Positions 1 to 11,065 are shown, counted from the stretch's first letter. The stretch is 64,000 nt of DNA from Ochotona curzoniae (GCF_017591425.1 NW_024467120.1:5208001-5272000); one strand, 5' to 3'. Notes: generated by a model not told the origin, from the letters alone. Made by a program: numbers and translations.

Positions 1-197
1 GGAGCTTCTTCCGAGTCTCCCATGTGGGTGCTGAGACCTTTGTACCTGGACCATTTTCTGTAGCTTTCCCAGCTGATGCAGCTCCCAGGGAGCTGGAACA
101 GAAGTAGAGCAACTGACACTACAGCTGGTGCCCACTGGGATCCCATGTTGGCTTTACATGGTCGGTGGTTTAACATGGTATGCCACAGCATCAGCCT
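1..197 (-). mobile_element. C-SINE fragment cut by the window edge
   Basis: Reverse-orientation C-SINE. The 'tctcccatgtgggtgc', 'gggagctggaacagaagt' and 'gggatcccatgttgg' blocks match the minus-strand copies elsewhere in the window. Its A-tail end lies outside the window. It is diverged, so an older copy. Confidence 0.75.
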
Positions 198-384
198 CTA
201 GCCAAGGATATATTACAAATGCCTTTGAGTTTCTCTGTTTGCTTAGGCAACTTCCATTCTTTTCACAACTGTTTCTTGGAACATTTATTATGTCCCATGC
301 AGTGCAGTAGATATTGTAGTGCCTATATTAGATCAACTCCTCCCACCTATCATGATTGAGAGACTCAGAAAAATTGATCATTTC

Positions 385-698
385 TTAAGACGTTTTATTT
401 GAAAGTCAGATTAATTAACACAGAGAAGTAGAGACAGAGAGGGAAAGATCTTCCGTCCTTTGGTTCATACCCCAGATGGCTGCAAGGGTCAGAACTGAGC
501 CAGGAGCCAGGAGCCTCTTCCTGGTTTCCCATATAGGTGCAGGGTCCCAAGGCTTTGACCCATCCTCTACTGCTGTCCCAGGCCACAAGCAGAGAGCTGG
601 ATGGGACACGGAGCAGCCAGGACACAAACTGACACTCATTTGGGATCCTGGTGTGTGCAAGGTGAGGATTTAGCCATTGGGCCATCGTGTTGGGTCCA
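385..698 (-). mobile_element. C-SINE, near full length, moderately diverged
   Basis: Starts with a T-rich A-tail complement and runs through 'gaaagatcttccgtcc', 'gccaggagccaggagcctc' and 'gggatcctggtgtgtgcaag' to a 'gttgggtcc' head. The order is that of a complete reverse-oriented C-SINE. Confidence 0.88.
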
Positions 699-1127
699 GA
701 CAAATTGATCTTTAAGATACGATGTGCTGTTTGTTCTCACAGAGATTTTTCCAATTTGAGAATAAGTAAATACATGTTTTCAAAAACATTTAAAAAAATT
801 TGTTTGCCTTTTGGGAGCACGTATCAGGCTTATTGCTCATGGATGCACATCAAATAATTCTTAGAAGCAATAGGCCTGTTTTTCATGTGCTGCACTTGAG
901 AATGCGCTGAGCAATGGGTGTTGCTGCTGGCTTTGAAGGCTCAGGGAGATGGCAAGCGGATATTGTATTATTTGCCAATGGAGAAGTTATTATCAGTGTA
1001 ACACAGGAAAGAGATTATGACACAGAGTGAAAAACAGCAGATCTAGGTGTCTGGTGGACTGTGCTAAAGATGGGAAAGGAGAGTGTGGCCTACCTGTGGG
1101 GATGTTAAATTATAAATGTTGTCAACT
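699..1127. other. Intergenic, nothing recognised
   Basis: AT-rich sequence without a convincing ORF, RNA gene or repeat I can name. Confidence 0.5.
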
Positions 1128-1460
1128 GGGCTATGGGCGTGGTAGCCTAACAGCTAAAGCTCTCGCCTTGCATGCACTGGGATCCCATATATGTGCCGGT
1201 TTGTATCCCAGTGGCCTCGCTTCTTATCCAGTTCTCTGCTTGTGGCCTGGGAAAGCAGTTGAGGATGGCCAAAAGCCTTGGGACCCTGTACCTGCATGGG
1301 AGACCCAGAAATGGCTCCTGGCTCCTGGCTTCAGATTGGCTCATCTCTGGCCATTGCTGCCGCTTTGATTGTGGTTCAATGGACAGAAGATCTTCCTCTC
1401 TGTCTCCTTCTCTCTGTGTATCTGACTGTCCAGTAGAAATAAATAAATCTTAAAAAAAAT
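1128..1460 (+). mobile_element. C-SINE, full length, forward
   Basis: Head 'ctgggctatgggcgtggtag', core 'ggcctgggaaagcag', then 'gaagatcttcctctctgtc' and an 'aataaataaatctt' tail with A-run. Moderately diverged from the young copy at 5298. Confidence 0.9.
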
Positions 1461-2130
1461 ACTGTCACCTGTTATTTCCTGGGTGGAGGGAGTAATACCA
1501 AGCTTGAAAGCATTAGTTCTGTTTTGTCTGGTCTACATGGTCTAGTCAGCTTTGTACGCCCAGGGGGAAGTAGCAAGTCCAAAAAGTAATTAAAGCTTCA
1601 ATCAGGGTTTTCTGGGTAATGCTTGTTTTGTGAATTTACAAATAATCAAAAATAAAGGTTAGCATGATGTTCAGTGTTTACTTATTTTTGTGTTTGTTGC
1701 CTTTTGTGAAAATTACTGCCTATTTCCTTTTGCTCCTTGGGCCTTTCAGGCATGACTCTGCATTACCTCTGTGTGTGTTCTCATTCTCTAATGCAGTCAC
1801 TCCTGCTTAGCTCACCTGCTTGCAGCTGACCACCTCCTAGAGAAGTTCTGGCATCTCCATGCCTCCTTCAGTTCAGATTGGGAATCAGAATTGAACCCGT
1901 TCTTCAGTTCCAGTTCATGTGTTTGGGCCCAGAAGCGTGCACAGTCTGTTAGCTCCTGTTCTAGGACTGGAGCTGTGAGATCTTGAACGCTCATCCGGCT
2001 ACAGGTTCTTTACCAACCCGTCGGGATCTGCCTGCTGTGGTCTGAAAGGTTATGTTCTCTTCTTCCACTCTCAAGGCGATGGTGTCGAGGGGAGCAGGGT
2101 GTTGGTGGGGAGGTGGTGGTGTTTGGGAGG
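1461..2130. other. Intergenic, nothing recognised
   Basis: No supported gene. The short ORFs here have no recognisable domains. Confidence 0.45.
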
Positions 2131-2360
2131 TGATTAGCTTACAAGGACAGAACATTCTTCAAGAGAAATGCCCCATTCTTTCCACCAAGTGAGCACACAG
2201 GATGCCATCCAAAAAACCAGGTAGCAAGCCCTAGCCAGATGTAGAATCTGCCTTGGTTTGAAAGTACCCAGCTCCCACAACAGTGAGAAATAAGCTGCTG
2301 TTGTTGACAAGCCATCCAGTGTCTGGAATTCTGTTGCAGCCTCCCACGTGGACTAAGACT
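2131..2360 (+). repeat. Old mammalian interspersed repeat (tentative)
   Basis: The run 'gtgagaaataagctgctgtt', followed by a 'ccatccagtgtctgg' block and 'tggactaagac', resembles the 3' end of a repeat common in placental genomes ('gtgagaaataaatttctgtt...'). I recognise the phrase but cannot name the family safely. Confidence 0.45.
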
Positions 2361-3023
2361 TCCTGTTCTCACCCTATGAGGGACTTATCTCCCTGCCTCC
2401 AGTCCTGGCATCTTTCAGTTCTTTTCTGATTAGCTGTTGGCCAGAGTGTTTCAGTCCTGCTAAGGCCTCGCCTCATTGTGTACTCCCTGGCAACCAGCAC
2501 CGCACTGCTGAGTGTCTGGAGGTCAGGCCAGTTTCCTTGGTGCTGGTCTATAGTGTAGCAGTAAATCTTAGAAGCATTGTTTGAGATTGGCATTGGGCAG
2601 TGACCCTAAGCAGAGATGGGAAAGAGGTGACATTTAACAGCCTTTCATCACTGGTTTTCTGAAGACAGAGGCAGTCTCTCCAGGCCCCTAGCCAAACACT
2701 TAAGAGTCCTTGGCATGAAGGCATAGGGGTTTATAACCCACTTCTCCCTGCTGCCTGCCGTCCAGGAAAAACATGTGGCAGCCTGAAGGAGTGGCTGTGG
2801 TGTTTCTCCGCCTGAGCTTAAGACCCCCCCAGACTTATGTCAAAAGCGGCATCACATCATGCCATCCTTCAAAGGGGGTGGACCTCAACCATTTTCCTGA
2901 TGTGCCAAGATTTGCCCCTCTCCACCCCACAGAAGCTGACCATCTGAGGGAAACACCTGTCCCCTTCCAAGACCTCTAAAGCCCTGTCCGTTCTGTGAGT
3001 CAGCCTTCTGCATTGCTCCTCTA
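2361..3023. other. Intergenic, nothing recognised
   Basis: Only short random ORFs, including a 68-codon one at 2773 without recognisable features. A short C-run lies at 2823-2830. Confidence 0.45.
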
Positions 3024-3530
3024 TTGTGGGGTAGGAGTGAGATCACGCCCAGACATGTCTAAGGTTTATTAAGGAGTCTTTATTAACCAAGCTTGGTGAT
3101 AACAGGGCCCACTAAAAATAGCAAATCACAAGTCCATATGGAAGTCCAATCAATCGTAACCCCAAGAGCAACAAATGGTCATTACCCTGAAGTCCATCCA
3201 TTAAGCTGAAAACGTATGTCCCAGCTTCCCCAACAATATAAGTTATCCCAAGAGACATGCTATGAATAACTTACAAAGCTGCAGGCTTCACCTTTCCCTG
3301 GCTTCTCTGCCCACATTCCACTACTGCTACGCCTCACCTCTCCTGGAACTCCTGATAGTACACACATTAGAAATACAAAGCATCTTAGCATTGCCATCTT
3401 CACCGTCCCACCCGAGCAGTGAACAGAGGGTGAGGAATACAGACACACAGGGGCCATGCTCAGGGGTTACCTGTCCTCAGAGGTGCTGGGGAGGCCAAGA
3501 CTCGGACTGCCAGAGCAACGGAAGCACAGG

Positions 3531-3593
<63 letters not shown>

Positions 3594-3770
3594 CTCCTTA
3601 TCATGAGCTTTTATAGGGGTTTGTGAAGGGAGTGGTTATACAACAATGCAATACCCCGCCCCCTCAGGTAATAGGTGAGTCACAGCTGGACAGGAGAGAA
3701 CACTCAGGTGGTGGGGGCATGACTTTCAAGCTGGTGACCCTGAACTAGCTGCCTACCTTACCATACCTCC
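3024..3770 (-). mobile_element. Possible solo LTR (endogenous retrovirus-type), approximate ends
   Basis: On the minus strand the order is GC-rich upstream sequence, a TATA box (TATAAAAG, 3608-3615), a (GA)n tract, then two AATAAA polyadenylation signals (3079-3084 and 3065-3070), ending in 'cctaccccaca' near 3025. Promoter plus poly(A) signals in one block of about 740 bp is the layout of an LTR. I found no clear target-site duplication and no internal viral genes on either side, so this would be a solo LTR. The ends and the class are inferred. A chance promoter-like arrangement is possible. Confidence 0.4.
3534..3590. repeat. (GA)n microsatellite, 57 bp
   Basis: Uninterrupted GA dinucleotide repeat, about 28 units, inside the possible LTR block. 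Confidence 0.98.
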
Positions 3771-4264
3771 TTCTCCAAGAAGCATCCTCAGCCGGCCAGC
3801 TCAGTTGGTCCCTGCCCAGCCTCGCCTCACCCTGACCTCCACCCCTGCAGCTGGCTGTTTTTTTTTTTTTTTAAACTGTTTGTCCTGCCAAGTCCACCTG
3901 GAAGCCTTTTTTGGCCACTTTCTTTGTTTTTACATGGTGTGCTGCAATGAATCGATTCTTCAGTCACCACCGAGAAAGGCAGTATAGTGTGTCTGTGACG
4001 GTGGGGATTATATCTGACTCCCAGAAGAACTGAAAGACTATGCAGACTCCAAGATCAGCACTTGGTACACGTGGCAGGGATGCTGGAAACAGTAGCTGGC
4101 TGGTTTTTTCTTTTTTTTTTTTTTTTTTACTGGCAGCAAGTGCAGTGTGGCAGAAACTTCAACTTTGGCTTAGTGAATAGCATTACAGTGTTCGGGCTGA
4201 GGGAGTGGACCTTTGTTGTCCCGTGTTGGGGTTCAAACTGATTATCTAGATGGGTAATTCAGGC
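3771..4264. other. Intergenic with two T-runs
   Basis: T-runs near 3859-3872 and 4107-4129. No gene or well-supported element. Confidence 0.45.
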
Positions 4265-4405
4265 ATTTGGGTTAATCTCTCTTCCTCACTTCCCTTATTT
4301 GTAGAGTTAGCAATAATTGTAGTTCCTGTTTATAGTATTGTTGTGAACCTTAAATTAGCTAATCGAAGTGCTTAGAAGACCAAGTTCCTGGTATACAGCG
4401 TTAAC
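4265..4405 (+). repeat. MIR-type SINE fragment
   Basis: The order 'cttcctcacttcccttattt...gtagagttagcaataat...attgttgtgaacc...gtgcttagaag' follows the MIR core and 3' half. It is an ancient copy. Confidence 0.65.
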
Positions 4406-4659
4406 TCCTCCCAGGGTCGAAGTCTGGGAAAGAGATTCTGTAACGTTAGTCATGAAAGTGGAGCTGCGGTGGTGATGGTACGAAGCAGTGAGCTTTCATT
4501 GCTAGGTAGCGTTGGGTAAGGTAAGTTCCTTCTCTCTTTCTTTGCAAAAATCCAGGTCGGATTGAAACTGGATGTGCAATGGTGGCTCCAGAAGAGAAGT
4601 CAGAAATCACTGGAGCGGGCCTTGCTGGGGACCGGAGTTTCTGAGTCAGCCAAGTAAGA

Positions 4660-4830
4660 CGGACACATTTCTCAAACATCATTGGAATCACCTGAGGCAC
4701 TTGTGAGACTCACAGACTCCAGGCCTTGACCCAAACCGACTGAATCAGAATCTTCAGGGAGGGCCTTGGAACCTGGTGCCTAACAACTCATGCAAATAGT
4801 TCCGCCTAGAAACACTAAGCACTAAATCAC
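4660..4830 (+). repeat. MER5-type (hAT DNA transposon) fragment
   Basis: 'tctcaaacatcattggaatc' followed by 'acctgaggcac' and 'accgactgaatcagaatctt' is the recognisable MER5A/Charlie-derived phrase. The copy is diverged, and family naming is from memory. Confidence 0.65.
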
Positions 4831-4911
4831 GGGAGAAGTGTTAAATGGATGCTGGGATGCCAGCCTTGCATGCTGGGTGTTCTGATTTCTGTAGTTATGT
4901 TTTGGTATTTA

Positions 4912-5104
4912 GCTATTTATATATACATATATTCATATGAATAATTTTATATAGTCACATATAATCCACACATAATAATTATAATATATATTGATAATAT
5001 TTATAATATATCATTATAACAAATTATTATATAGTCATATATAATTAGTCATATATTTATATGAATATATTATATATATCATGAATGTATATATTATATA
5101 TAAT
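4912..5104. repeat. AT-rich, TATA-repeat-rich low-complexity tract
   Basis: About 190 bp almost entirely A and T, with many TATAT and ATATA runs and local palindromes such as 'catatgaataat' and 'ttcatatgaa'. It is likely to form cruciforms or unwind easily. Confidence 0.9.
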
Positions 5105-5281
5105 CTGATTTGATTGCCTTTGAGTTTTGGTGTATAGATATGAAAAAAATTTTTTTTCTTCTTAAGCAGATTATTAGATATTTCTAATATGAACCAAGAT
5201 CGAAGACCACTAAGATAGAACTAGATTTAAGTCTGTAATTTTCCAAATCAGTTAGGGTAAATGTCAAAAATACAGTCTTAT

Positions 5282-5297
5282 AAGAAGTGAACTCTGG
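5282..5297 (+). repeat. Target-site duplication, left copy
   Basis: 'aagaagtgaactctgg' recurs exactly at 5637-5652 after the SINE A-tail. Confidence 0.92.
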
Positions 5298-5636
5298 GGC
5301 CCGGCGCGGTGGCGCAAGTGGTTAAGTCCTCGCCTTGCAACCCCGGGATCCCATATGGGCGCCGGTTCTAATCCCGGCAGCCCCGCTTCCCTTCCAGCTC
5401 CCTGCTTGTGGCCTGGGAAAGCAGTGGAGGACGGCCCAAAGCTTTGGGAACCTGCGCCCGTGTGGGAGACCCGGAAGAGGCTCCTGGCTTCGGATCGGCA
5501 TAGTATCGGCCCGTTGCGCTCACTTGGGGAGTGAATCATCGGACGGAAGATCTTCCTCTCTCTCTCTCCCTCCTCTCTCTGTATATCCGCCTTTCCAATG
5601 AAAAAATAATAAAAATAAATCTTTAAAAAAAAAAAA
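5298..5636 (+). mobile_element. C-SINE, full length, young, with perfect TSD
   Basis: Complete element from 'ggcccggcgcggtggc' to an A-rich tail. The head is CpG-rich and undecayed, and it has tRNA-like 'gttctaatcccggc' B-box-type sequence. Perfect 16-bp duplications flank it. Undecayed CpGs and a perfect TSD point to a recent insertion by target-primed reverse transcription. Confidence 0.97.
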
Positions 5637-5652
5637 AAGAAGTGAACTCTGG
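5637..5652 (+). repeat. Target-site duplication, right copy
   Basis: Exact copy of 5282-5297; the first bases merge with the A-tail. Confidence 0.92.
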
Positions 5653-6779
5653 TCAAAGGAATGGAGGAGGGTCAGGTCATTAGAGAAAGGTGTAAGGCCC
5701 TGAGATTTGCATTGGAAACACTTTCCATTTGGTTCTTTTGCATGCTGTGCTTCCAGAGCCACCTACCCAATGATGTTTTCCATTATCGCTGAGTGTGTTA
5801 CAAAATGTGTCATTTACAGTTAATTTGTAAATAATGTGTAAATTTGTTGCTTACTCTCCTGTGATTGATAATGAGGGTTTCTGGATAATTGTCTCATTTT
5901 TTTATCTGCTTTGATTTAAGCTGGCTGTTCTTTTTGATTTAAGTATGGCTGTATTTTTTTGGAGGAGTTTGCAGAGCCACATGGATGAAATAGGTCAGAT
6001 GATGAAAGGGGTAAACATGCTTATGGAACTCAGTTGACTGGTTGGGCAGGTTGAAATTCAGCATCAGGCGACTCTGTTCCCAAGGCTTTTCAACCTAGGG
6101 TCTGAAACCACATGGTGTCAGTCGTGGGTTGATTTCTACTACAGAGATGGTTGCATGAGGCATGGAATCCTGATGGCTTTGAGCACTTCCTCAGTCAACT
6201 TCTGTTGTGTTCTAATTCACAATCAGCTCACCAGTGAGCTCTGATCCTTGCCTGAGAGAGCTTGCCCATCCCTTGCTGGTGACAGTTTGTCTATGGACCA
6301 ACAGCACTGACATCACCTGGGAGCTTGTTTGTGTTGAGTTTGCCTGACAGTGGTTTCTGTTGGCATGAGTCAGCGTCCGTGAGTTTGATTAGCTTTAAGA
6401 TACTAATAAAGTTAATTGTTGAGCCTGTGAGAGCTGCCCCAGAGGTGAATTCATCAAGAGGATGTCATGGAATGAAAGACTGCTTGGCCGCCTCCCTTGT
6501 TGCACGGTGCCCTTTAATTTCAGCAGTGCCACTCTTTTGAAGCTGCTGGAGATAACAGTCTGGGCTCCTTTCCATTCTGGCCTGTGGGCTAAGTGAACTC
6601 TCCCATTCAGCCTTTCCCCTGCTTCCCCCAAGCTGTTTTGCAGCCAGATGGGATTTCAGCAATTTCTGGGAGTCTTTGCAGATGGTGAAGAAGGGAGAGG
6701 ATTTTTGTTGCTGCTGTTGTTGTTGAGATGCTATGGGATACATCTGTTTATGAATTATTATTAGCTCTTTTCCATTTTA
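5653..6779. other. Intergenic, no gene seen
   Basis: Single-copy-looking sequence. A short MER5-like phrase ('gacatcacctgggagctt') lies near 6308-6327. Overlapping ORFs of 71-92 codons at 6325-6743 have no recognisable domains and lie on both strands. Confidence 0.45.
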
Positions 6780-6898
6780 TTTTAAAGAACCCTTATTTAT
6801 AGCAGTTTTAGGTTCTTAGCAAAATTGAGAGGAACTTGAGAGATATTCCATATACCTTTGCTGCTGTAGATGAACATGTTTCACCCAAGCAGCGCATT
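6780..6898 (-). mobile_element. Old L1M-type LINE fragment, part 1
   Basis: 'agcagttttaggttcttagc' followed by 'aaaattgagagga' matches the antisense 3' UTR of old mammalian L1 (L1M/L1MC type). It continues after an inserted SINE at 7211. Confidence 0.75.
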
Positions 6899-7210
6899 TC
6901 TCATTATTTATTTATCTATTTATTTTTGTTTTTGTTTAAGAAGTGGGCAGGTCGGAGGTGGGGTGGGGAGAGGAAGAGAATGCTTACTCATCTTCTAGTC
7001 TATTCTTTCAAAGCCAGGATATCTGGGATTGGGGTAAGCCCAACGTTGGAACTCAGTCCAGTCTCCCACATGCTATCAGTTAGTCAAGTACTTGAGCCAT
7101 TGCTGCTGCCTCCCGGGGTGTGCATTAGCAAGAAGCCGGAATCAGGAGCCGGAGTTGGTGTCTAAATCAGGGATCCTGGAATGGGATGTGGGTGTCTTTA
7201 ACATCTAGGC
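6899..7210 (-). mobile_element. Old C-type SINE inserted in an L1M
   Basis: A T/A-rich start is followed by weak copies of the C-SINE body ('aagccggaatcaggagccgg', 'ggatcctggaatgggatg') ending at 'aggccaagtgct'. Its position splits the L1M fragment. Confidence 0.65.
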
Positions 7211-7870
7211 CAAGTGCTTGCATCTCTTCATCATTTCTTAATTAGCCTAAGTCCATCCTTTATTTAGACTTGCCAAGTTTTTACCTAATATCCTTTTCTC
7301 TGTCCCAGGATCCCATCCAGGACACCATATTCCATTTAATCATCACGTCTCTTGGCTAGGTTTTTCCGACTTGCCTTGTTTTCCATGACCTTGGCATTTG
7401 AGGAGGATTTTCACAACTGCCCCCTTAATGGGACTTGGGACTGGTCTGTTGTTTTTCTCATGATTAGTCTGGGAGTGTTGGCGTGCTGTTATCCTCATGT
7501 CAGTTCAAGGGTGCCAACTGTTTTACTGTGGCATTGCCCAAAGGCCTTGGTTGCCTGGCCGAGGTGGCATTGGCTGTTTTTTGTGTTGTTTTGTTTTTTG
7601 TACTGATGTCCCTCGTTCCCTCTTCTCTACAGAAGTTACCAGAAGGAAGTTACTCTGTGTCATTCACACATGAGGGGTACAGAGTTATGCTCTGCTTCTT
7701 TGAGGGTAGAGTGTTTTTGTTCATAGATTATTTAGTATTTTTCTGTATGTAGATTGATGGGTCTATTCTCTACCATTCATTGATTCAATCTAGTACCAGC
7801 ATGGACGCACAAATACGTATTTTATGCTTTGTGCCACAAGCTCATGCTACCTTGTTGTCCAAGTTATAGG
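7211..7870 (-). mobile_element. Old L1M-type LINE fragment, part 2
   Basis: 'ctttatttagacttgccaag', 'tctgtcccaggatcccatcc' and 'tttctcatgattagtctggg' are antisense phrases of old L1 3' UTRs. The ORFs seen here (7352-7752) are chance readings through the element. Confidence 0.8.
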
Positions 7871-7999
7871 TGTCTCCTTTTTGGTTATTTTTGTTTTGAT
7901 GCTCATGAAAAACCTGGGACTTCTGTCGCTGACTGGGTCCAGGCCCACCTGAAGGCAAGGCTGGTATGATTTTAGTGGGGTTCCCGACCAATGCTAAAA

Positions 8000-8303
8000 T
8001 CAGTGCCGTTTGAAATCATTACTCCTTGTATGAGTTTGGTGGGACTGCCTTAGCAGAGTATCATGTACTGGGTAGCTTAAACACTAGAACTGTGTTTTCT
8101 CAGAGTTCTGGTGGCTGTGGCTCAAGGGGTCATAGAGCTCAAGGGGTCTTTTGAGGCTCTTCTCCTTGGCTTGTAGATGGCTGTCTCCCCCCTGGGTCCT
8201 CACGTAGTTGTCCCTTCTTGGTGTGTGTCCTAATCTCAATCTCTTCTCTTGTAAGGGCTCCGCTTGGATTAGTACCTCATTTTAACCCAATCATCTCTGT
8301 AAA
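8000..8303. repeat. Old mammalian interspersed repeat, family not named
   Basis: 'gtactgggtagcttaaacac', 'tctcagagttctggtggctg' and 'ctccttggcttgtagatggc' match a widespread placental repeat whose usual form reads 'ctgggtggcttaaacaacag'. I recognise the phrase but not a certain family. Confidence 0.6.
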
Positions 8304-8615
8304 AATTTTATTTATTTATTTTATATACTTGAAAGGGAGAGAGAGAGAGGAGAGAGGGATAAATCTTTCATCTATTGGTTCACTCTTCAAATGCTTGCCA
8401 ACACTGGAGCTGGGCCAAGCTGAAGCCAGGAGCCTGTCTCTCAGCCTGGGTCTCCCATGTGTGTAACAACAAGGATGCAGTTACTTGAGTCACACCTGCT
8501 TTTTCTCCCAGGGTCTGGAATCAAGAACTGAGACTCAGGCACCGTGCTGTGGCACGTGGACATCACAAGGAAGCAGCATCTTAATAGTTACACCAAATGC
8601 CTGTTTTTCAGCCAC
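8304..8615 (-). mobile_element. Old C-type SINE
   Basis: A TTTA-rich head and GA-rich stretch (8335-8358) precede 'gccaagctgaagccaggagc' and 'gggtctcccatgtgtg'. It is diverged. Confidence 0.75.
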
Positions 8616-9569
8616 GTTCTGAAATACTGGCGGTTGGGACTTCGACATGTGACTTTTGGAAGAACACCGTTTAGCTCCTAACAATTCATAACAGAGCCTA
8701 GACAGACACATTTTGGCATGGGTTATCAAGAAGGAATAATCATGGTTAATGTTCTTTACCATACCTGAGCACACATGAGGCTAGCATCTGTGTTTTCTAG
8801 GAGAGCCTGCAACCCAGTGAGGGTGGGGATTTGGAAATCAGTTTCTTGCAGTGAGGAGCCTCATCAGCTGTAGGCAGAGTGTGACCACTGCTTGGATGCA
8901 TATGGAGGAAGGGAGATGAATTTTAGGACATGCTGCAAAAAGGAGGTAGTGAGGCATTACTTTGGAAGTCTGTAGTAGCTATACTCTATTCAAGTTGACT
9001 TTGTCCATTCTGAAAAGTACCATTAGCTGCTCGATCGCACAGGTTCTGTAAGAATGACCCTCATGGTGAAGTTTATATAAGATCACATGCTTTGTACTGC
9101 AGAGGTGACCACTCTTTTGTATCCTGCCACTCAGCATGGTGTGGAAGAATCTCTGTCTCTATTATTAGCTTAGGGTTAGATTACAGAAGATCTCTTGGCT
9201 TGATGCGAACCTTGCTCAGTTCAAGGATATTGTGCAATAAATGCATATTCTTTTATCCTGAACCCAATCTTTGAAACCAGCTGAGCTTGTTGTGATCTCA
9301 TAGACAACAGATCCTGCTGGTGATTGTAGTTCGAAGCCTTCCGTTTACTCAACTGTAGAGAAAATAATGGTGTCAAGTTTTAGTACTTTGTGTCTCAAGT
9401 TGTATGCTGGACTTCTGAGGCCAGGAACAACTTGGCACACCATGCAAAAGATGAGATTGATTCCGGCAAGAGACAAGAAGTTCAAATGGTAAGAGCATGA
9501 GCTATGTTGTTGGTTTCTTCACCTGGTACCGGCCATTCATTACCTTTTAAAATTTTTTCTGTGTTGAAG
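8616..9569. other. Intergenic, nothing recognised
   Basis: No gene or named repeat; two 60-79 codon ORFs without features. Confidence 0.45.
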
Positions 9570-9893
9570 ATTTTTGTTAAAATTTATTTGAAATGTAAAG
9601 TGACAGAGAAGGAGGGAGGGAGGAAGAGAGATCTTTCATCTACCAGTGCACTCCCCAAATTGCTATAGTGGTTGGGTCTGGGCCAGGCCAAAGCCAGGAT
9701 CCAGAAACTCCATCTGAGGCTCCCAAATGTGAGGCAGAGACCCAAGTACCTGGACCTCCTTCCACTGCCTTCCCAGGCACAGTAGCAGAGACGCTGAATT
9801 GGAAACAGCCAGGAATTGAACTAGTGCTCCAGTATGGGCTACCAAGGATCACCCGTGGTGGCTTAACCTACTGCACCACAATGCTGGCCCCTA
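9570..9893 (-). mobile_element. Old C-type SINE, reverse
   Basis: 'aaatttatttgaaatgtaaa', then 'agagagatctttcatctacc', ending 'caccacaatgctggcccc'. It lies 78 bp from a forward SINE. Confidence 0.85.
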
Positions 9894-9971
9894 GTTGCCT
9901 TTTAATATATATTTGTTTATTCATTTGAAAGGCAGAATTGGAGAAGAAACAAATGTATCTTCAGACATTAC

Positions 9972-10305
9972 TGGGCCTGGCATAGTAACCTAATGGCTAA
10001 ATCCTCACTTTGTATCCACTGGTATCCTGTGTGGGTACCGGTTTGTATCCCAACTGTTCCATTCCAATCCAGCTCCCTGCTTGTGGTCTGGGAAAGCAGT
10101 CAAGGATGGCCCAAAGCCTTGTCACCCCACACTGCTGTGGGAGACCTGGAAGAAGTTCCTAGCTCCTGGTTTTAGATCACCTTAGCTTGGATCATTGCAG
10201 CCACTTGGGGAGTGAACCAGTGAGCAGAAAATTTTTCTCTCTGTCTTTCCTTCTCTCTATTTATCCACTTTTCCAATAAAAAATAAAATAAAATAAATAA
10301 AGACA
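9972..10305 (+). mobile_element. C-SINE, full length, forward
   Basis: From 'gggcctggcatagtaaccta' through 'tctgggaaagcagtcaagga' to an 'aaaataaaataaaataaata' tail. Moderately diverged. Confidence 0.9.
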
Positions 10306-10429
10306 TTATCACTCCCCCCCCTCCAATCCCAGTTCTTACTTAATGAACCTTGGGTATACCTTAAAATGATCTGGGGACTCAAGAGTACTACTGTCTTATG
10401 TCATAGTACCTCTATATATCAGAAACTTA

Positions 10430-10600
10430 AGCTTTTTACTGTAATAATTTGGGGGAAAAAATAAGGCAAAAATATGAGGGTAGAGATGGGAGAGGGAGAG
10501 AGGAACCCCTGTGTTTCTAAATTTATATCATGAAAAATGTGATGTGCATTCATTTTATATACATTTAAAAATAACTGGAATAAACTATATAAAAAACAGT
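10430..10600 (+). mobile_element. Lagomorph-type L1 3' UTR fragment (tentative)
   Basis: A polypurine stretch ('gatgggagagggagagagga'), then 'cctgtgtttctaaatttata' and an AATAAA-like end, resembles the 3' UTR of older lagomorph L1s. No ORF2 sequence precedes it. Confidence 0.4.
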
Positions 10601-10799
10601 TCTCTTGTGTGACAAGATCGGAACTCACTCTCCTGATACTGTCTCCTCCAGGGTGCTGCTCTGTGGGAAGAACTATGACCTCTGACACCACTATGATACT
10701 TGTTTCATTTCTGTAGCTGTGTTAGGGACAGGAGCAGCACTAGGAATAATCTGAAATTGAAATCATTGCTATTTTATCTGTTGGAAATAATTTTTGGTA

Positions 10800-11065
10800 T
10801 TAAAAAAAAATTCTTCCTTTGGAAGGCAGAGAGAGATCTGCTGGTTTATTTTCTAAAATGCCTGCAATCAGCTCAGGCCAAACCAGGTAGAAGCCAGGAG
10901 TCTGCAACCCAACTTCGACCTCCTAAGCGAGTAGCAGAAACCGAAACACTTGAGTGATTATCCGTTGCCTTCCAGAATGCTCATTAGCAGGAAGCTGGAT
11001 TGAAGGCACTCTGATCTATGGTTCAGGAGTCCCAAAGAAACCTAACCAGCTGGACCACTATGCAT
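10800..11065 (-). mobile_element. Old C-type SINE
   Basis: A-run, 'ggaaggcagagagagatctg', 'agaagccaggagtctgc', 'ctggaccactatgca'. Strongly diverged. Confidence 0.7.

Noticed and set aside
3051..3060. Perfect p53 half-site 'agacatgtct' (others at 6872 and 21962)
   Set aside because: RNF144B is p53-inducible, but single half-sites occur often by chance. No paired half-sites were found near the promoter or in the parts of intron 1 I scanned.
7352..7752. Hydrophobic ORFs of 84 and 89 codons
   Set aside because: They lie in antisense L1M 3' UTR sequence, which is T-rich and so gives Phe/Leu/Val-rich readings.
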